Shown: piece after piece, positions 44,509 through 52,678 of the stretch
How the letters are laid out: each line of letters begins with the position of its first letter
How positions within the stretch are numbered: position 1 is the first letter of the stretch
Assembly: GCA_009776955.1 (NCBI GenBank)
Contig: WRMW01000007.1
Span: forward strand, 20,518 to 84,517
Direction of reading: 5' to 3'
Source: Clostridiales bacterium
Lineage (GTDB): Bacteria; Bacillota; Clostridia; Peptostreptococcales; Anaerovoracaceae
Length of the DNA stretch: 64,000 nucleotides
The notes under the pieces: model-generated
The model's input: the letters and a program-made list of their open reading frames with translations, nothing else
Told to the model about the DNA's origin: nothing
The model's database searches: none
Translations under genes and position numbers: made by a program

Positions 44509-45205
44509 TCCTTTCCATTTTGTAGCCGATGCCCCACACCACTTTCAGGTAGCGGGGGTTGCCGGGGTTGATCTCGATCTTCTCCCGGATGCGGCGGATG
44601 TGTACGGCTACGGTGTTTTCAGGGCTGTACGAAGGCTCGTTCCAGACGGCCTCGTAAATCTGCCCGATGGAAAAGACGCGCCCTGCGTTTTGGGTCAGGA
44701 AGCTGAGGATGCCGAACTCTATGGGCGTCACGGTCACTGCGTCGCCGTCAAGGGTGACGGTTTTTGCCTCGTCGTCGACTACGAGGCCGCCAGTGGTGTA
44801 GACGCCTTCACGCTGCTGCGCGCCGCCGAGCGTCTTGTACCTGCGAAGGTGCGACTTGACGCGTGCGACGAGTTCGAGCGGGTTGAAGGGCTTGGTGACA
44901 TAATCGTCCGCACCGATTCCAAGGCCTGCGACTTTGTCGTAATCCTCGGATTTGGCGGACAGCATGATGATGGGGATGTTGCGTTCCTCGCGAATCTTCA
45001 TCGTCGCGCGGATGCCGTCCATCCTCGGCATCATCACGTCCATGATGATGAGGCTCACGTTCGGCTCTTGCGAAAGAACCTCTAGGGCCTCCATGCCGTC
45101 GGTCGCCGTCAGCACCCTATAGCCCTCGGCGGCAAGGTAGATCTCCACCGCCGCAGCTATCGCCTGGTCGTCGTCCGCTATGAGAATTGTCTCCACACCG
45201 TTCAT
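44465..45205 (-). CDS. OmpR-family response regulator
   Basis: 246 residues. Receiver with acidic pocket Asp11-13, phospho-acceptor Asp56 (IIMDVMMPRMDG) and Lys105; winged-helix output (FGILSFLTQNAGRVFSIGQIYEAVW; VAVHIRRIREKIE; VWGIGYKME). Partner of the overlapping kinase. Upstream, two TTTCGTAA direct repeats and a small dyad suggest self-regulation. No obvious target genes such as cell-wall enzymes lie beside it. Confidence 0.95.
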   Translation of the reverse strand: MNGVETILIADDDQAIAAAVEIYLAAEGYRVLTATDGMEALEVLSQEPNVSLIIMDVMMPRMDGIRATMKIREERNIPIIMLSAKSEDYDKVAGLGIGADDYVTKPFNPLELVARVKSHLRRYKTLGGAQQREGVYTTGGLVVDDEAKTVTLDGDAVTVTPIEFGILSFLTQNAGRVFSIGQIYEAVWNEPSYSPENTVAVHIRRIREKIEINPGNPRYLKVVWGIGYKMERIERNENKDLGKDGV

Positions 45206-45273
45206 GCTCTTAAACCCTGCTCCTGTCTTTTCCTAATAAAACTCCGCTTACGTACTCTAGCTTACAAAATGAA

Positions 45274-45340
45274 AATACCTTGCGGGTATTACGAAACAAC
45301 TTGTCTGTTCCTTACGAAAATCTTAACGGCCATTACGGTT
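45274..45340 (-). promoter_or_regulatory. Probable control region of the two-component system
   Basis: Direct repeats ttacgaaa at 45289-45296 and 45312-45319 (23 nt apart, about two helical turns), a related ttacggtt further on, and the dyad AATACC, 5 nt, GGTATT (45274-45290). Tandem half-sites two turns apart are typical for OmpR-family regulators. A clean -35/-10 was not identified. Confidence 0.4.
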
Positions 45341-45357
45341 TTGTGACATGGGGCGGG

Positions 45358-45759
45358 CTAAACCGCGCCTATGTCTTCGAGCATGTCATGCAGCTTTAGG
45401 TAGGTGTCCTCGACTATGGGCGGGCAAACAATGGGCTTGCGCGCCTCGTCGCCTTCGAGCAGCTCTGTGCAGTTCCACGACCCAAACCGCTCCTTGAACC
45501 ACGCCATCATCTCCGGCCCCAGTTCGTCGTGCGCTTTGTTGTAATCTTCTTCTGCAATCCATAGCACGGCGTTCGCGGCGCAGAGCGTACCGCAGGCAAG
45601 GCCCTCGTGCAGCCCGCCGCAATACGCGCCCATGGACTTTATAAGCGGTTGTCGGGCCTCCGGCTCCCAACCCATATCCTCAAGGCACATATTCATAATG
45701 CTTTCGCTGCAGCAATGCCCTTTTAGTTTTTCTTCGAATACTCTGTCTTTTGCGTTCAT
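45358..45759 (-). CDS. C-GCAxxG-C-C family protein (DVU_1555-type)
   Basis: 133 residues. Cysteines at 16, 17, 47, 56, 60, 97 and 112; central motif GAYCGGLHEGLACGTLCAA. The family usually carries a redox or metal-binding cysteine set of unknown chemistry. The early CC pair and late C...C are typical of the version NCBI lists (from memory) as DVU_1555, found beside TrsS-type radical SAM enzymes. It is the third gene of the trsS-methyltransferase cluster after a 29-nt gap. Not a membrane protein. Confidence 0.88.
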   Translation of the reverse strand: MNAKDRVFEEKLKGHCCSESIMNMCLEDMGWEPEARQPLIKSMGAYCGGLHEGLACGTLCAANAVLWIAEEDYNKAHDELGPEMMAWFKERFGSWNCTELLEGDEARKPIVCPPIVEDTYLKLHDMLEDIGAV

Positions 45760-45788
45760 GGAATCTCTGCCTCTTTTCTTTGATTATA

Positions 45789-46538
45789 TCACGTGGCGGG
45801 CTTTTTGAGGATCATCAGGAAGTAGCCGAGGGAATCCTTGTTGGAGAATGCGGAGCAGGCGCAGTATGAGGCGGGGTCTTCGCCTTCGGGGGTGACGGCT
45901 TTGAAGTATGCTTCGAGGGAGCCGTGGGCCATGATGGCCTCGGCGGCGAAGCTTGCGAGGGCGGGGCTTTCGTCTTCGTAGTGTTCGAGGATAAAGCCCA
46001 TGTCCTCAAGCATTCCAGCGAGTTCATCGACCACGAAAGCGTCGTTCAGCATCACGAATGAAGGTTTTTCGTTTTCGGCGCAGTCGCCGTATGCTCTTGG
46101 TTTGTTTGCTTTTTCGGCCGCTTCGTTCAGCATTTGGGCGACGGCTGCCGGGTCGGGGTTTTTGATGTACAGGTCTGTAATGATGAGTTTGCCGCCGGGC
46201 TTTAGCAGGCAATAGGCTTCAAAGGCAGCATCCTCGTGGAGCCTGAATACCGACAGGCTGCATTCCATAAATATGCCATCGAATGATTTGGAATCGAAGT
46301 CCAGAAGTTCGGCTTCCATCTGGTGAAAGTCCAGGTCTGGGTGGCGGGATTTGGCCTTGTCAATCAATTCGGTTGACACGTCGACGCCTGTGGCATTGAA
46401 GCCGTAGTCGCTTGCAAGCAGGGCTACGGTGTCGCCTTCGCCGCAACCTATGTCGAGGACGCGTGCGCCTTGGGGGAGGGCTGCTTTTTCGATGGCCTTT
46501 TTTGTGAGGGCTAGGCCTCCGGGGCGGATGATGGTCAT
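45789..46538 (-). CDS. SAM-dependent methyltransferase (DVU_1556/TrsM-type)
   Basis: 249 residues. Class I fold: VLDIGCGEGDTVALLA (motif I), GVDVSTELIDKAK, FMECSLSVF (motif II-like) and a LLKPGGKLIITDLY strand. The MECSLS stretch, which holds a Cys, is a mark of the family paired with TrsS radical SAM enzymes. The C-terminal half has further Cys (SYCACSAFS). ATG 46538 forms ATGA with the trsS-like stop and has AGGAG upstream; the long frame before it is trsS read out of phase. Substrate unknown. Confidence 0.88.
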   Translation of the reverse strand: MTIIRPGGLALTKKAIEKAALPQGARVLDIGCGEGDTVALLASDYGFNATGVDVSTELIDKAKSRHPDLDFHQMEAELLDFDSKSFDGIFMECSLSVFRLHEDAAFEAYCLLKPGGKLIITDLYIKNPDPAAVAQMLNEAAEKANKPRAYGDCAENEKPSFVMLNDAFVVDELAGMLEDMGFILEHYEDESPALASFAAEAIMAHGSLEAYFKAVTPEGEDPASYCACSAFSNKDSLGYFLMILKKPAT

Positions 46539-48064
46539 GGGGTTTCTCCTGTTTTGGCGTAGTAGGCGCAGAAAGGGATGAGGCGGTCGTCGGGGGAATA
46601 GACCTGGACGCGGCAGCGGCGCAGGCGTTCGGCGTCGAGGTTGGTCTCGTCCATAAAGGGCATACCGGAAATGGTGAAGGAGCTTCGCTTGAAGGAGGAT
46701 ATCGCTTCGTCGAAAGACATTGTGCCAAAGCGAGCTTTGTGCCGCGTCCGCAGGGGTTCTGCCGAAAGGCTCGCTACGGCTTCGCAAAGCTCAGCCGCCG
46801 CCTCGCTTTCGAAGACCCCTTGCTCCGCCTCGCACCTTCGGTGCTCGACACAAAGCTCTGGGGGCGGGCAGCAAGGTGGTTCGTTTGGTGCGTGGACGTC
46901 CCACTTGTTTAGGACGAAGTCGCGGTCGCGGCGGATGATTTCGAGGGGGTCGGCGGCGAACGGAGCGAGGGCGGGGTCGCAGCATGAGCCGCCGCTTGAA
47001 AGGGGGCGGAGGGTGCCGTCCGCCTCTTTCATAAAGGCGGCGCAGAAGCAGCAGAGTGGGTGGCCAGTGGTTATGGGCGCGAGGTCGGCTTTGCTGATGC
47101 GGCCTCCCGTCTGCTTCTCGATCTCGTCCATCACGGCGAACATGGTAAGGCGCTCGTCGTAGTCGCCGTCTGCGTTGCGTTCGTCTGGGTGGCGGCCGAA
47201 GAAGGCGGCGGGCTGGAAGTGCACGCCTTTGACGACGGAAATATTTTCGAGCATAAAGTCTATGATAGGGCCGATCTGGTCTGCGGTGCTTTTCAGCATT
47301 GTGGGGACGAGGGTGACGGGGAGGCCGGCGACGGCGCAGTTCATAATGGCGGCTTTCTTTGTCTCGAACATACGTTCGCCACGCATTGCGATGTGTACTT
47401 CGTCCGAAACGCCGTCGAATTGCATAAAGACGGTGGTGAGGCCTGCGGCTTTAAGCGTCTTTGCGTAGGCGGGGTCTTCTGCGAGGAGCTTGCCGTTGGT
47501 GTTGAGTTGGACGTATTCAAAGCCTTTGTCTTTGCACAGGCGGATGATGTCGGGCAGATCGGGGCGAACGGTGGGCTCGCCGCCGGAAAGCTGCAGATTG
47601 AATTTGCGTTCTTCGCCAAGGGCGATGAGGCGATCAAGCCAGAGGGCGATGTCGGCGAGCGGGGGGTCAGTCGGGGCTTCTTCGCCTGCGTTGGCGAAGC
47701 AATAGGAGCAGCGCTGGTTGCAGCGGGAGGTGACGTTTAGAAGGACGCAGCAGGCGGTCATCAGGTGGTCGGGGCAGGGGCCGCAATGATGGGGGCAGGC
47801 GGTGGAGGTGGCTCGCTGCGTTGTGTGCCGCTGCAAGTCACATGGGGCTGAACCCTCCGTCAACACGATGCGGGGGGGCACTGTGACCGAGGGGGAGGCA
47901 AGCCAACGTTCAAAGGCGACCGCGTCCTCGGATGCGAGTATGCACGAGGGGCCGTGCTCGGGGCAGGACTTTTCGAGGTAGACGGCGTTGCCATGGCGTA
48001 CATATGCGGCCGGTATGGGAAGACCGCAGGCGGGGCATGTGCTTTGAGGGTATTCAAAGGTCAT
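46535..48064 (-). CDS. Radical SAM enzyme, TrsS / MJ0619-like family
   Basis: 509 residues. N-terminal zinc-ribbon-like part ([15 protein letters not shown]), a second Cys cluster ([12 protein letters not shown]), then the radical SAM motif CNQRCSYC (Cys 115, 119, 122), [13 protein letters not shown] and YVQLNTNG. This domain order matches the MJ0619 group, to which archaeal tetraether lipid synthase also belongs; bacterial forms paired with a methyltransferase and a C-GCAxxG protein are called TrsS, some being selenoproteins. This copy uses Cys (GHPLCCFC), not Sec. A dispersed repeat is embedded near residues 421-440. ATG 48064 overlaps the leuB stop by ATGA, so it is tied to the leucine operon. 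Confidence 0.88.
   Translation of the reverse strand: MTFEYPQSTCPACGLPIPAAYVRHGNAVYLEKSCPEHGPSCILASEDAVAFERWLASPSVTVPPRIVLTEGSAPCDLQRHTTQRATSTACPHHCGPCPDHLMTACCVLLNVTSRCNQRCSYCFANAGEEAPTDPPLADIALWLDRLIALGEERKFNLQLSGGEPTVRPDLPDIIRLCKDKGFEYVQLNTNGKLLAEDPAYAKTLKAAGLTTVFMQFDGVSDEVHIAMRGERMFETKKAAIMNCAVAGLPVTLVPTMLKSTADQIGPIIDFMLENISVVKGVHFQPAAFFGRHPDERNADGDYDERLTMFAVMDEIEKQTGGRISKADLAPITTGHPLCCFCAAFMKEADGTLRPLSSGGSCCDPALAPFAADPLEIIRRDRDFVLNKWDVHAPNEPPCCPPPELCVEHRRCEAEQGVFESEAAAELCEAVASLSAEPLRTRHKARFGTMSFDEAISSFKRSSFTISGMPFMDETNLDAERLRRCRVQVYSPDDRLIPFCAYYAKTGETP
46744..46803 (+). repeat. Dispersed repeat, copy B, inside the radical SAM gene
   Basis: 53 of 60 bases match 3227-3286 read on the minus strand. 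Here it lies in the opposite orientation relative to the host gene and encodes the segment [13 protein letters not shown] in a poorly conserved stretch before [15 protein letters not shown]. It keeps the frame open in both hosts. Confidence 0.75.
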
Positions 48065-49188
48065 ACAAGTGCGGCGATTTGGCGGCCGCATTCCATTGTG
48101 CCGACCGGTATCTTCCCCTCCGTCATGATGTCCGGCGTGCGGTAGCCTGCGGCAAGGTAGTCCTCGACCGCTTTTTCGACCGCGTCCGCTTCCTTGCCGA
48201 GCCCAAGCGAGTAACGGAGCATCATGGCGGCGGACAGGATGGTGGCGACTGGGTTTGCACGGTCCATGCCGGCATACTTAGGCGCGGACCCATGAATGGG
48301 TTCGTACAGGCCGAAGGCACCTTCGCCGAGGCTCGCCGATGGCAACATTCCGATGGAGCCTGTAATCTGGCTCGCCTCGTCAGACAGGATATCCCCGAAC
48401 ATATTGCTTGTGACTATGACGTCGAATTGTTTCGGGTTCTTTATCAATTGCTGCGCCGCGTTGTCCACATACATATGGTCGAGTTTGACCTCGGGGTATT
48501 CTGCGTGGACCTCTTCCATGACCGCACGCCATAGCCGCGAGCTGTCAAGGACGTTGGCCTTGTCTACGCTCATCACATTCTTGTTGCGCTTCATCGCCAT
48601 GTCGAACGCAACGTGCGCGATGCGCTTTATCTCAAATTCTGTGTATTGCTCCACATCGTACGCGAAGCGGCCCGACGGCAGAGTCTTCTCACCGCGTAGA
48701 TGGTCTACGAACTCGCCGGAGCCCGATGCTCCGCCTATCACTTCCGTTCCGCGCTTGCCGAAGTAGATGCCGCCCGTAAGCTCGCGAACTATCATTATGT
48801 TCAGGCCGCCCTCGATGATCTCGGGTTTGAGCGGGCAGGCAAATGCGAGCTCATCGTAAACCATAGCAGGTCTGAGGTTTGCGAACAAACCGAGAGCTTC
48901 GCGCAAGCCGAGTATTGCTGCTTCGGGTCTTTTGTTCCCGGGCTGCCCGTCCCACTTGGGGTCGCCGACTGCGCCGAGCAGGACTGCGTCGCTGTCCTTG
49001 CACTCCTTTATCGTTTTTTCCGGCAGGGGCTCGCCGCTGTCATCGAGCGCCGCCCCGCCCGCAAGCAGGTACTCGTACTTGAACGTGTGCCCGTACTCCT
49101 TGCCGACCTTGTCGAGCACCAACAACGTGGCATCCACGATCTCCGGCCCGATGCCATCACCCTTGATTATTGCGATTCTGTAGTCCAT
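48061..49188 (-). CDS. leuB: 3-isopropylmalate dehydrogenase
   Basis: 375 residues. Oxidises and decarboxylates 3-isopropylmalate with NAD in leucine synthesis. Seen: [43 protein letters not shown], and the NAD-site [16 protein letters not shown]. Last biosynthetic gene of leuACDB. Its stop overlaps the start of the radical SAM gene, an uncommon neighbour. Confidence 0.97.
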   Translation of the reverse strand: MDYRIAIIKGDGIGPEIVDATLLVLDKVGKEYGHTFKYEYLLAGGAALDDSGEPLPEKTIKECKDSDAVLLGAVGDPKWDGQPGNKRPEAAILGLREALGLFANLRPAMVYDELAFACPLKPEIIEGGLNIMIVRELTGGIYFGKRGTEVIGGASGSGEFVDHLRGEKTLPSGRFAYDVEQYTEFEIKRIAHVAFDMAMKRNKNVMSVDKANVLDSSRLWRAVMEEVHAEYPEVKLDHMYVDNAAQQLIKNPKQFDVIVTSNMFGDILSDEASQITGSIGMLPSASLGEGAFGLYEPIHGSAPKYAGMDRANPVATILSAAMMLRYSLGLGKEADAVEKAVEDYLAAGYRTPDIMTEGKIPVGTMECGRQIAALV

Positions 49189-49245
49189 TGCTTAGCTTAT
49201 TCCTCCTTGTGTGATTATATTTTTCCGGATTGTTTCGTCGGGTGC

Positions 49246-49264
49246 GGGCGGCAGGTTGCCGCCC
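49246..49264 (-). repeat. Palindromic hairpin right after leuD
   Basis: GGGCGGCA, 3-nt loop, TGCCGCCC, directly after the leuD stop and flanked by CCCTACG. No T-run follows on the minus strand, so it is not a normal terminator. From memory it resembles the GTAGGGGCGG-type dispersed palindromes common in Clostridia. It may act as an mRNA stabiliser between leuD and leuB. Confidence 0.55.
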
Positions 49265-49750
49265 CTACGTGGTGGTCACCGTTCGCACGTATTCCACGAG
49301 CCCGCCACACTCTATCAGCTTTGACATAAACTCCGGCAGGGGCTCCGCTTTGTAGGTCTCCCCTTTTGTTTCATTTATAATAACACCTTCGGCGAAGTCT
49401 ATGTTTATTTCGTCGCCTGCGTCAATGGCTTCCGCCGCCTCGGCGCTCTCCAGGATGGGGAAGCCGATGTTGAAAGCGTTGCGGTAGAAGATGCGGGCGT
49501 AGGACGGCGCTATGACGGCGGCTACGCCGGCTACTTTCAGCACAAGAGGCGCGTGCTCGCGGGACGAGCCGGAGCCGAAGTTGCTGCCGGCGACTATCAC
49601 GTCGCCAGGGGCGACGGTCTTTGCGAAGTCGGCATCGATGTCCTCCATCGCGTGCTTGGCCAGCTCTGTGGGGTCTGCGATGTTGAGATACCTAGCGGGG
49701 ATGATGACATCTGTATCAACGTTTGCACCGTACTTATAAGCCTTTCCCAT
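49265..49750 (-). CDS. leuD: 3-isopropylmalate dehydratase, small subunit
   Basis: 161 residues, the short LeuD of the HacB-type pair. Starts MGKAYKYGANVDTDVIIPARYL; substrate-binding GSNFGSGSSREHAPLVLK is intact. Forms isopropylmalate isomerase with LeuC. ATG 49750 follows GGAGAGAACA; the longer open frame upstream is leuC out of phase. 13 nt after leuC. Confidence 0.96.
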   Translation of the reverse strand: MGKAYKYGANVDTDVIIPARYLNIADPTELAKHAMEDIDADFAKTVAPGDVIVAGSNFGSGSSREHAPLVLKVAGVAAVIAPSYARIFYRNAFNIGFPILESAEAAEAIDAGDEINIDFAEGVIINETKGETYKAEPLPEFMSKLIECGGLVEYVRTVTTT

Positions 49751-49763
49751 TGTTCTCTCCTTA

Positions 49764-51059
49764 TTACAACCCTGCCGGGTCGGTGATGACGCCTGTAACC
49801 GCCGAGGCTGCTGCGACCGCCGGGCTCGCGAGGTAGACCTCAGAGGTGATGTGCCCCATGCGGCCGACGAAGTTGCGGTTGGTCGTGGCGATAGCCCGCT
49901 CGCCCGCCGCCAGCACGCCCATATGGCCGCCGAGGCAGGGTCCGCAGGTGGGCGTCGAGAGGACCGCGCCCGCCTCGACAAATATCTCGGCCCAACCGTT
50001 TTTCACACAGTCCAAAAATATCTCCTGCGTGCCGGGCACTATGATGCAGCGCACGCCGTCCGCTACCTTGCGTCCTTTTAATATCTGTGCCGCCACCTCC
50101 ATGTCCTCGAGCCGCCCGTTTGTGCAGGAGCCGATGACGCTTTGGTCTATCCTTATCTTCAAGGCTGCCGCCTCGCCCACTGTCTTGGTGTTGTCGGGCA
50201 GGGACGGGAACGATATGGTCGGACGCAGTGCCGATAGATCTATCGTGTAGATGCTTTCGTACTCTGCGTCCGCATCCGCCTCGTAGATCACGGGGGTTTT
50301 CGTCATGGTGGACGCAGGGTGCGCGGCGATATACGCCAGGGTCTTTTCGTCCACCGGGAATATGCCGTTCTTTGCGCCCGCCTCTATCGCCATGTTCGCG
50401 ATGGCGAAGCGGTCGTCCATCGAGAGCGCGGCCACGCCTGGCCCTGCAAACTCCATGGACTTGTACAAAGCACCGTCCACGCCTATCATGCCGATGATAT
50501 GCAGTATCACGTCCTTGCCCGACACCCAAGTCGGAAGCGCCCCGACTAACTCAAACTTTATGGCGGCGGGCACACGAAACCACGCCTTGCCCATCGCCAT
50601 GCCGGCTGCGGCGTCCGTGGAGCCCACGCCCGTCGAAAACGCTCCGAGCGCCCCGTATGTGCAGGTGTGCGAGTCGGCGCCGATAATCACCTCGCCCGCC
50701 GTCACAAGCCCCTGCTCTGGCAAGAACGCATGTTCTATACCCACGCGCCCCACCTCAAAATAGTTCACTATGCCTTTTTCTCTTGCAAAGTCACGAAGCT
50801 CTTTGGCAAGCTCGGCTGCCTTGATGTCCTTGTTCGGCGTGAAGTGGTCGGGCGTCAGCACTACCTTCTCACAATCAAAAACCTTGTCCACGCCCATGCG
50901 GTCAAACTCCTTTATCGCCACAGGCCCTGTTATGTCGTTGGCAAGCACCACATCAAGATCTGCCTCGATGAACATGCCTGGATAGACGTGGTCGTGGCCT
51001 GAGTGCGCCGCCAGTATCTTCTGCGTCATCGTCATGCTGCCGCTCATATTGTTGTTCAT
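49764..51059 (-). CDS. leuC: 3-isopropylmalate dehydratase, large subunit
   Basis: 431 residues, the prokaryote/archaeal (HacA) type. Aconitase-fold motifs: [15 protein letters not shown], and the [4Fe-4S] cysteines in SCTNGR and TCGPCLGG. Overlaps leuA by ATGA, so LeuA and LeuC are coupled. Preceded by GGAGAAAG within leuA. Oxygen-sensitive cluster, fitting an anaerobe. Confidence 0.97.
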   Translation of the reverse strand: MNNNMSGSMTMTQKILAAHSGHDHVYPGMFIEADLDVVLANDITGPVAIKEFDRMGVDKVFDCEKVVLTPDHFTPNKDIKAAELAKELRDFAREKGIVNYFEVGRVGIEHAFLPEQGLVTAGEVIIGADSHTCTYGALGAFSTGVGSTDAAAGMAMGKAWFRVPAAIKFELVGALPTWVSGKDVILHIIGMIGVDGALYKSMEFAGPGVAALSMDDRFAIANMAIEAGAKNGIFPVDEKTLAYIAAHPASTMTKTPVIYEADADAEYESIYTIDLSALRPTISFPSLPDNTKTVGEAAALKIRIDQSVIGSCTNGRLEDMEVAAQILKGRKVADGVRCIIVPGTQEIFLDCVKNGWAEIFVEAGAVLSTPTCGPCLGGHMGVLAAGERAIATTNRNFVGRMGHITSEVYLASPAVAAASAVTGVITDPAGL

Positions 51060-52582
51060 GCTTCTTTCTCCTGATAATAAAGTTTGTTCACGGCGTTTAT
51101 ATATGCCTTGATGCTTGATTCGATGATGTCCGTGGACAACCCACGTCCCGAGAACGTCCGTCCCTCTAGGCCTTTCAGCACCACACGGGCGTCACCGAGC
51201 GCATCCTCGCCCTCTGTTATGGCTTTTATCTGAAAGTCCTCAAGCTCCAGATGCCTGCCCACAATCTTGTCTATCGCCTTGAACGACGCATAGATAGGCC
51301 CGGAACCGCTGGCTACGGTCTCGGTGGTCTTGCCGTCCTTGACCAAGGCGACCGTCGCGGTGGAAGTGATGGTGTTGCCGCTGTTTATCACGTATTTGTC
51401 CAGCGTGAAAGTCTCCGGCACTTGCATGGCGTCCTTTGCGACCAAGGCTTCGATGTCCTTGTCGTATACACGCTTCTTGCGGTCGGCAAGCTCCTTGAAG
51501 CGCTTGAACGCCTCGGCAAGCTCCTCGTCCGAGAGCGCGTAGCCAAGGTCTTTCAGCCTGTCCCTGAACGCATGCTTGCCACTGTGCTTGCCTAGCACGA
51601 GGTTGCTCTCCTTGAGGCCTACGGACGCAGGCGTCATTATTTCGTAGGTCTCCGCCTTTGCGAGCACGCCATGCTGATGGATGCCCGCCTCGTGCGCGAA
51701 GGCGTTGTCGCCGACTATCGCCTTGTTTGGCTGCACTTTGACGCCCGTTATGCGCGTAAGCATGGACGAAGACCGCATAATCTCCGTATTGTCCACGTTT
51801 GTCTCTATACCGTACAGGTTTTTGCGGACGTAGAGCGCCATGATAATCTCTTCCAATGCGGCATTTCCTGCCCGCTCGCCGATGCCGTTCACGGTGCACT
51901 CGACCTGGCGCGCGCCGCCCCGCACCGCCGCAAGCGAATTTGCCACGGCAAGCCCTAGGTCGTTGTGGCAGTGAGAGGATGCGATTACATTTCCCAGCTC
52001 AGGCACACGCCTGTGGAGTTCCGCAAAGAAAGCCTCGTGCTCGTCCGGCGTCGTGTAGCCCACGGTGTCGGGCAGGTTGATGGTGGTCGCCCCGGCCTTT
52101 ATGACCGCCTTCACCACCTTTGCAAGAAAGCCCATGTCGCTCCTTGTGGCGTCCTCCGCCGAGAACTGGATGTTCGGGCAATAGCCCGCCGCGCGCTTCG
52201 TCATTTCCACGGCGGTCTTTAGCACTTCGTCCTTGCTCATCTTCAGCTTGTATTCCATATGAAGGTCGCTGGTCGCGATGAACAAGTGTATCCTCGGGTC
52301 CGCTGCGCCTTTCACCGCTTCCCACGCCCTGTCGATGTCCGCCGCCCCCGCCCGAGCCAAGGACGCCACCGCACAGTCTTTCATCGTGTCCGCTATGGCT
52401 TTGACGGACTGGAAATCACCAGGGCTGCTGTTCGCAAACCCCGCCTCTATCACATCGACACCCATTCGCTCAAGCTGTTTCGCAAGCTCTATCTTCTCCT
52501 TGAGGTTCATGCTCATACCGGGCGATTGCTCGCCGTCCCTCAGCGTCGTGTCAAAGATCCTTATCTTGTTGTTGCTGTCCAA
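51056..52582 (-). CDS. leuA: 2-isopropylmalate synthase
   Basis: 508 residues. HMGL-like catalytic domain ([33 protein letters not shown] with metal ligands; [15 protein letters not shown]) and a C-terminal LeuA allosteric domain that responds to leucine. Full length, so feedback control is likely. The start is TTG 52582 because AGGAGG lies 6 nt before it; an in-frame alternative at 52603 overlaps that site. First gene of the leucine operon. No T-box or leader peptide was recognised in the 96-nt gap upstream. Confidence 0.96.
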   Translation of the reverse strand: MDSNNKIRIFDTTLRDGEQSPGMSMNLKEKIELAKQLERMGVDVIEAGFANSSPGDFQSVKAIADTMKDCAVASLARAGAADIDRAWEAVKGAADPRIHLFIATSDLHMEYKLKMSKDEVLKTAVEMTKRAAGYCPNIQFSAEDATRSDMGFLAKVVKAVIKAGATTINLPDTVGYTTPDEHEAFFAELHRRVPELGNVIASSHCHNDLGLAVANSLAAVRGGARQVECTVNGIGERAGNAALEEIIMALYVRKNLYGIETNVDNTEIMRSSSMLTRITGVKVQPNKAIVGDNAFAHEAGIHQHGVLAKAETYEIMTPASVGLKESNLVLGKHSGKHAFRDRLKDLGYALSDEELAEAFKRFKELADRKKRVYDKDIEALVAKDAMQVPETFTLDKYVINSGNTITSTATVALVKDGKTTETVASGSGPIYASFKAIDKIVGRHLELEDFQIKAITEGEDALGDARVVLKGLEGRTFSGRGLSTDIIESSIKAYINAVNKLYYQEKEA

Positions 52583-52624
52583 GTTCCACCTCCTAAATCT
52601 CACATATCCACATATTATATAACA

Positions 52625-52651
52625 ATCCCCGAGGCATTTCGCCCCGGGGAT
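52625..52651 (-). terminator. Stem-loop between the surface-protein gene and leuA
   Basis: Minus strand ATCCCCGGGGC, loop GAAAT, GCCTCGGGGAT (10 of 11 Watson-Crick, one G-U), then TTGTTATAT. It follows the 1550-residue gene by 27 nt and lies just before the leucine operon. It is probably a terminator for the former; the weak T-run allows readthrough or attenuation. A TATAAT follows at once on the minus strand, a possible leuA -10. Confidence 0.6.
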
Positions 52652-52678
52652 GAATAATCTAAAACTTCCGTTTTTGCA

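Noticed and set aside
46539..46787. N-terminal extension of the methyltransferase upstream of ATG 46538
   Set aside because: The 83 added residues are the radical SAM gene read in another frame (Arg/Pro-rich). ATG 46538 has AGGAG and matches the family start.
46535..48064. Selenocysteine in the TrsS-like protein
   Set aside because: Some family members use Sec, but here the frame has no internal TGA and the relevant places hold Cys.
49751..49981. N-terminal extension of LeuD
   Set aside because: It is leuC read out of frame. The true LeuD start MGKAYKYGANVDTD has a ribosome binding site at 49756.
52583..52678. T-box or leucine attenuator upstream of leuA
   Set aside because: The gap is too short for a T-box, contains no leader peptide with Leu codons, and its only hairpin is best explained as the terminator of the preceding gene.
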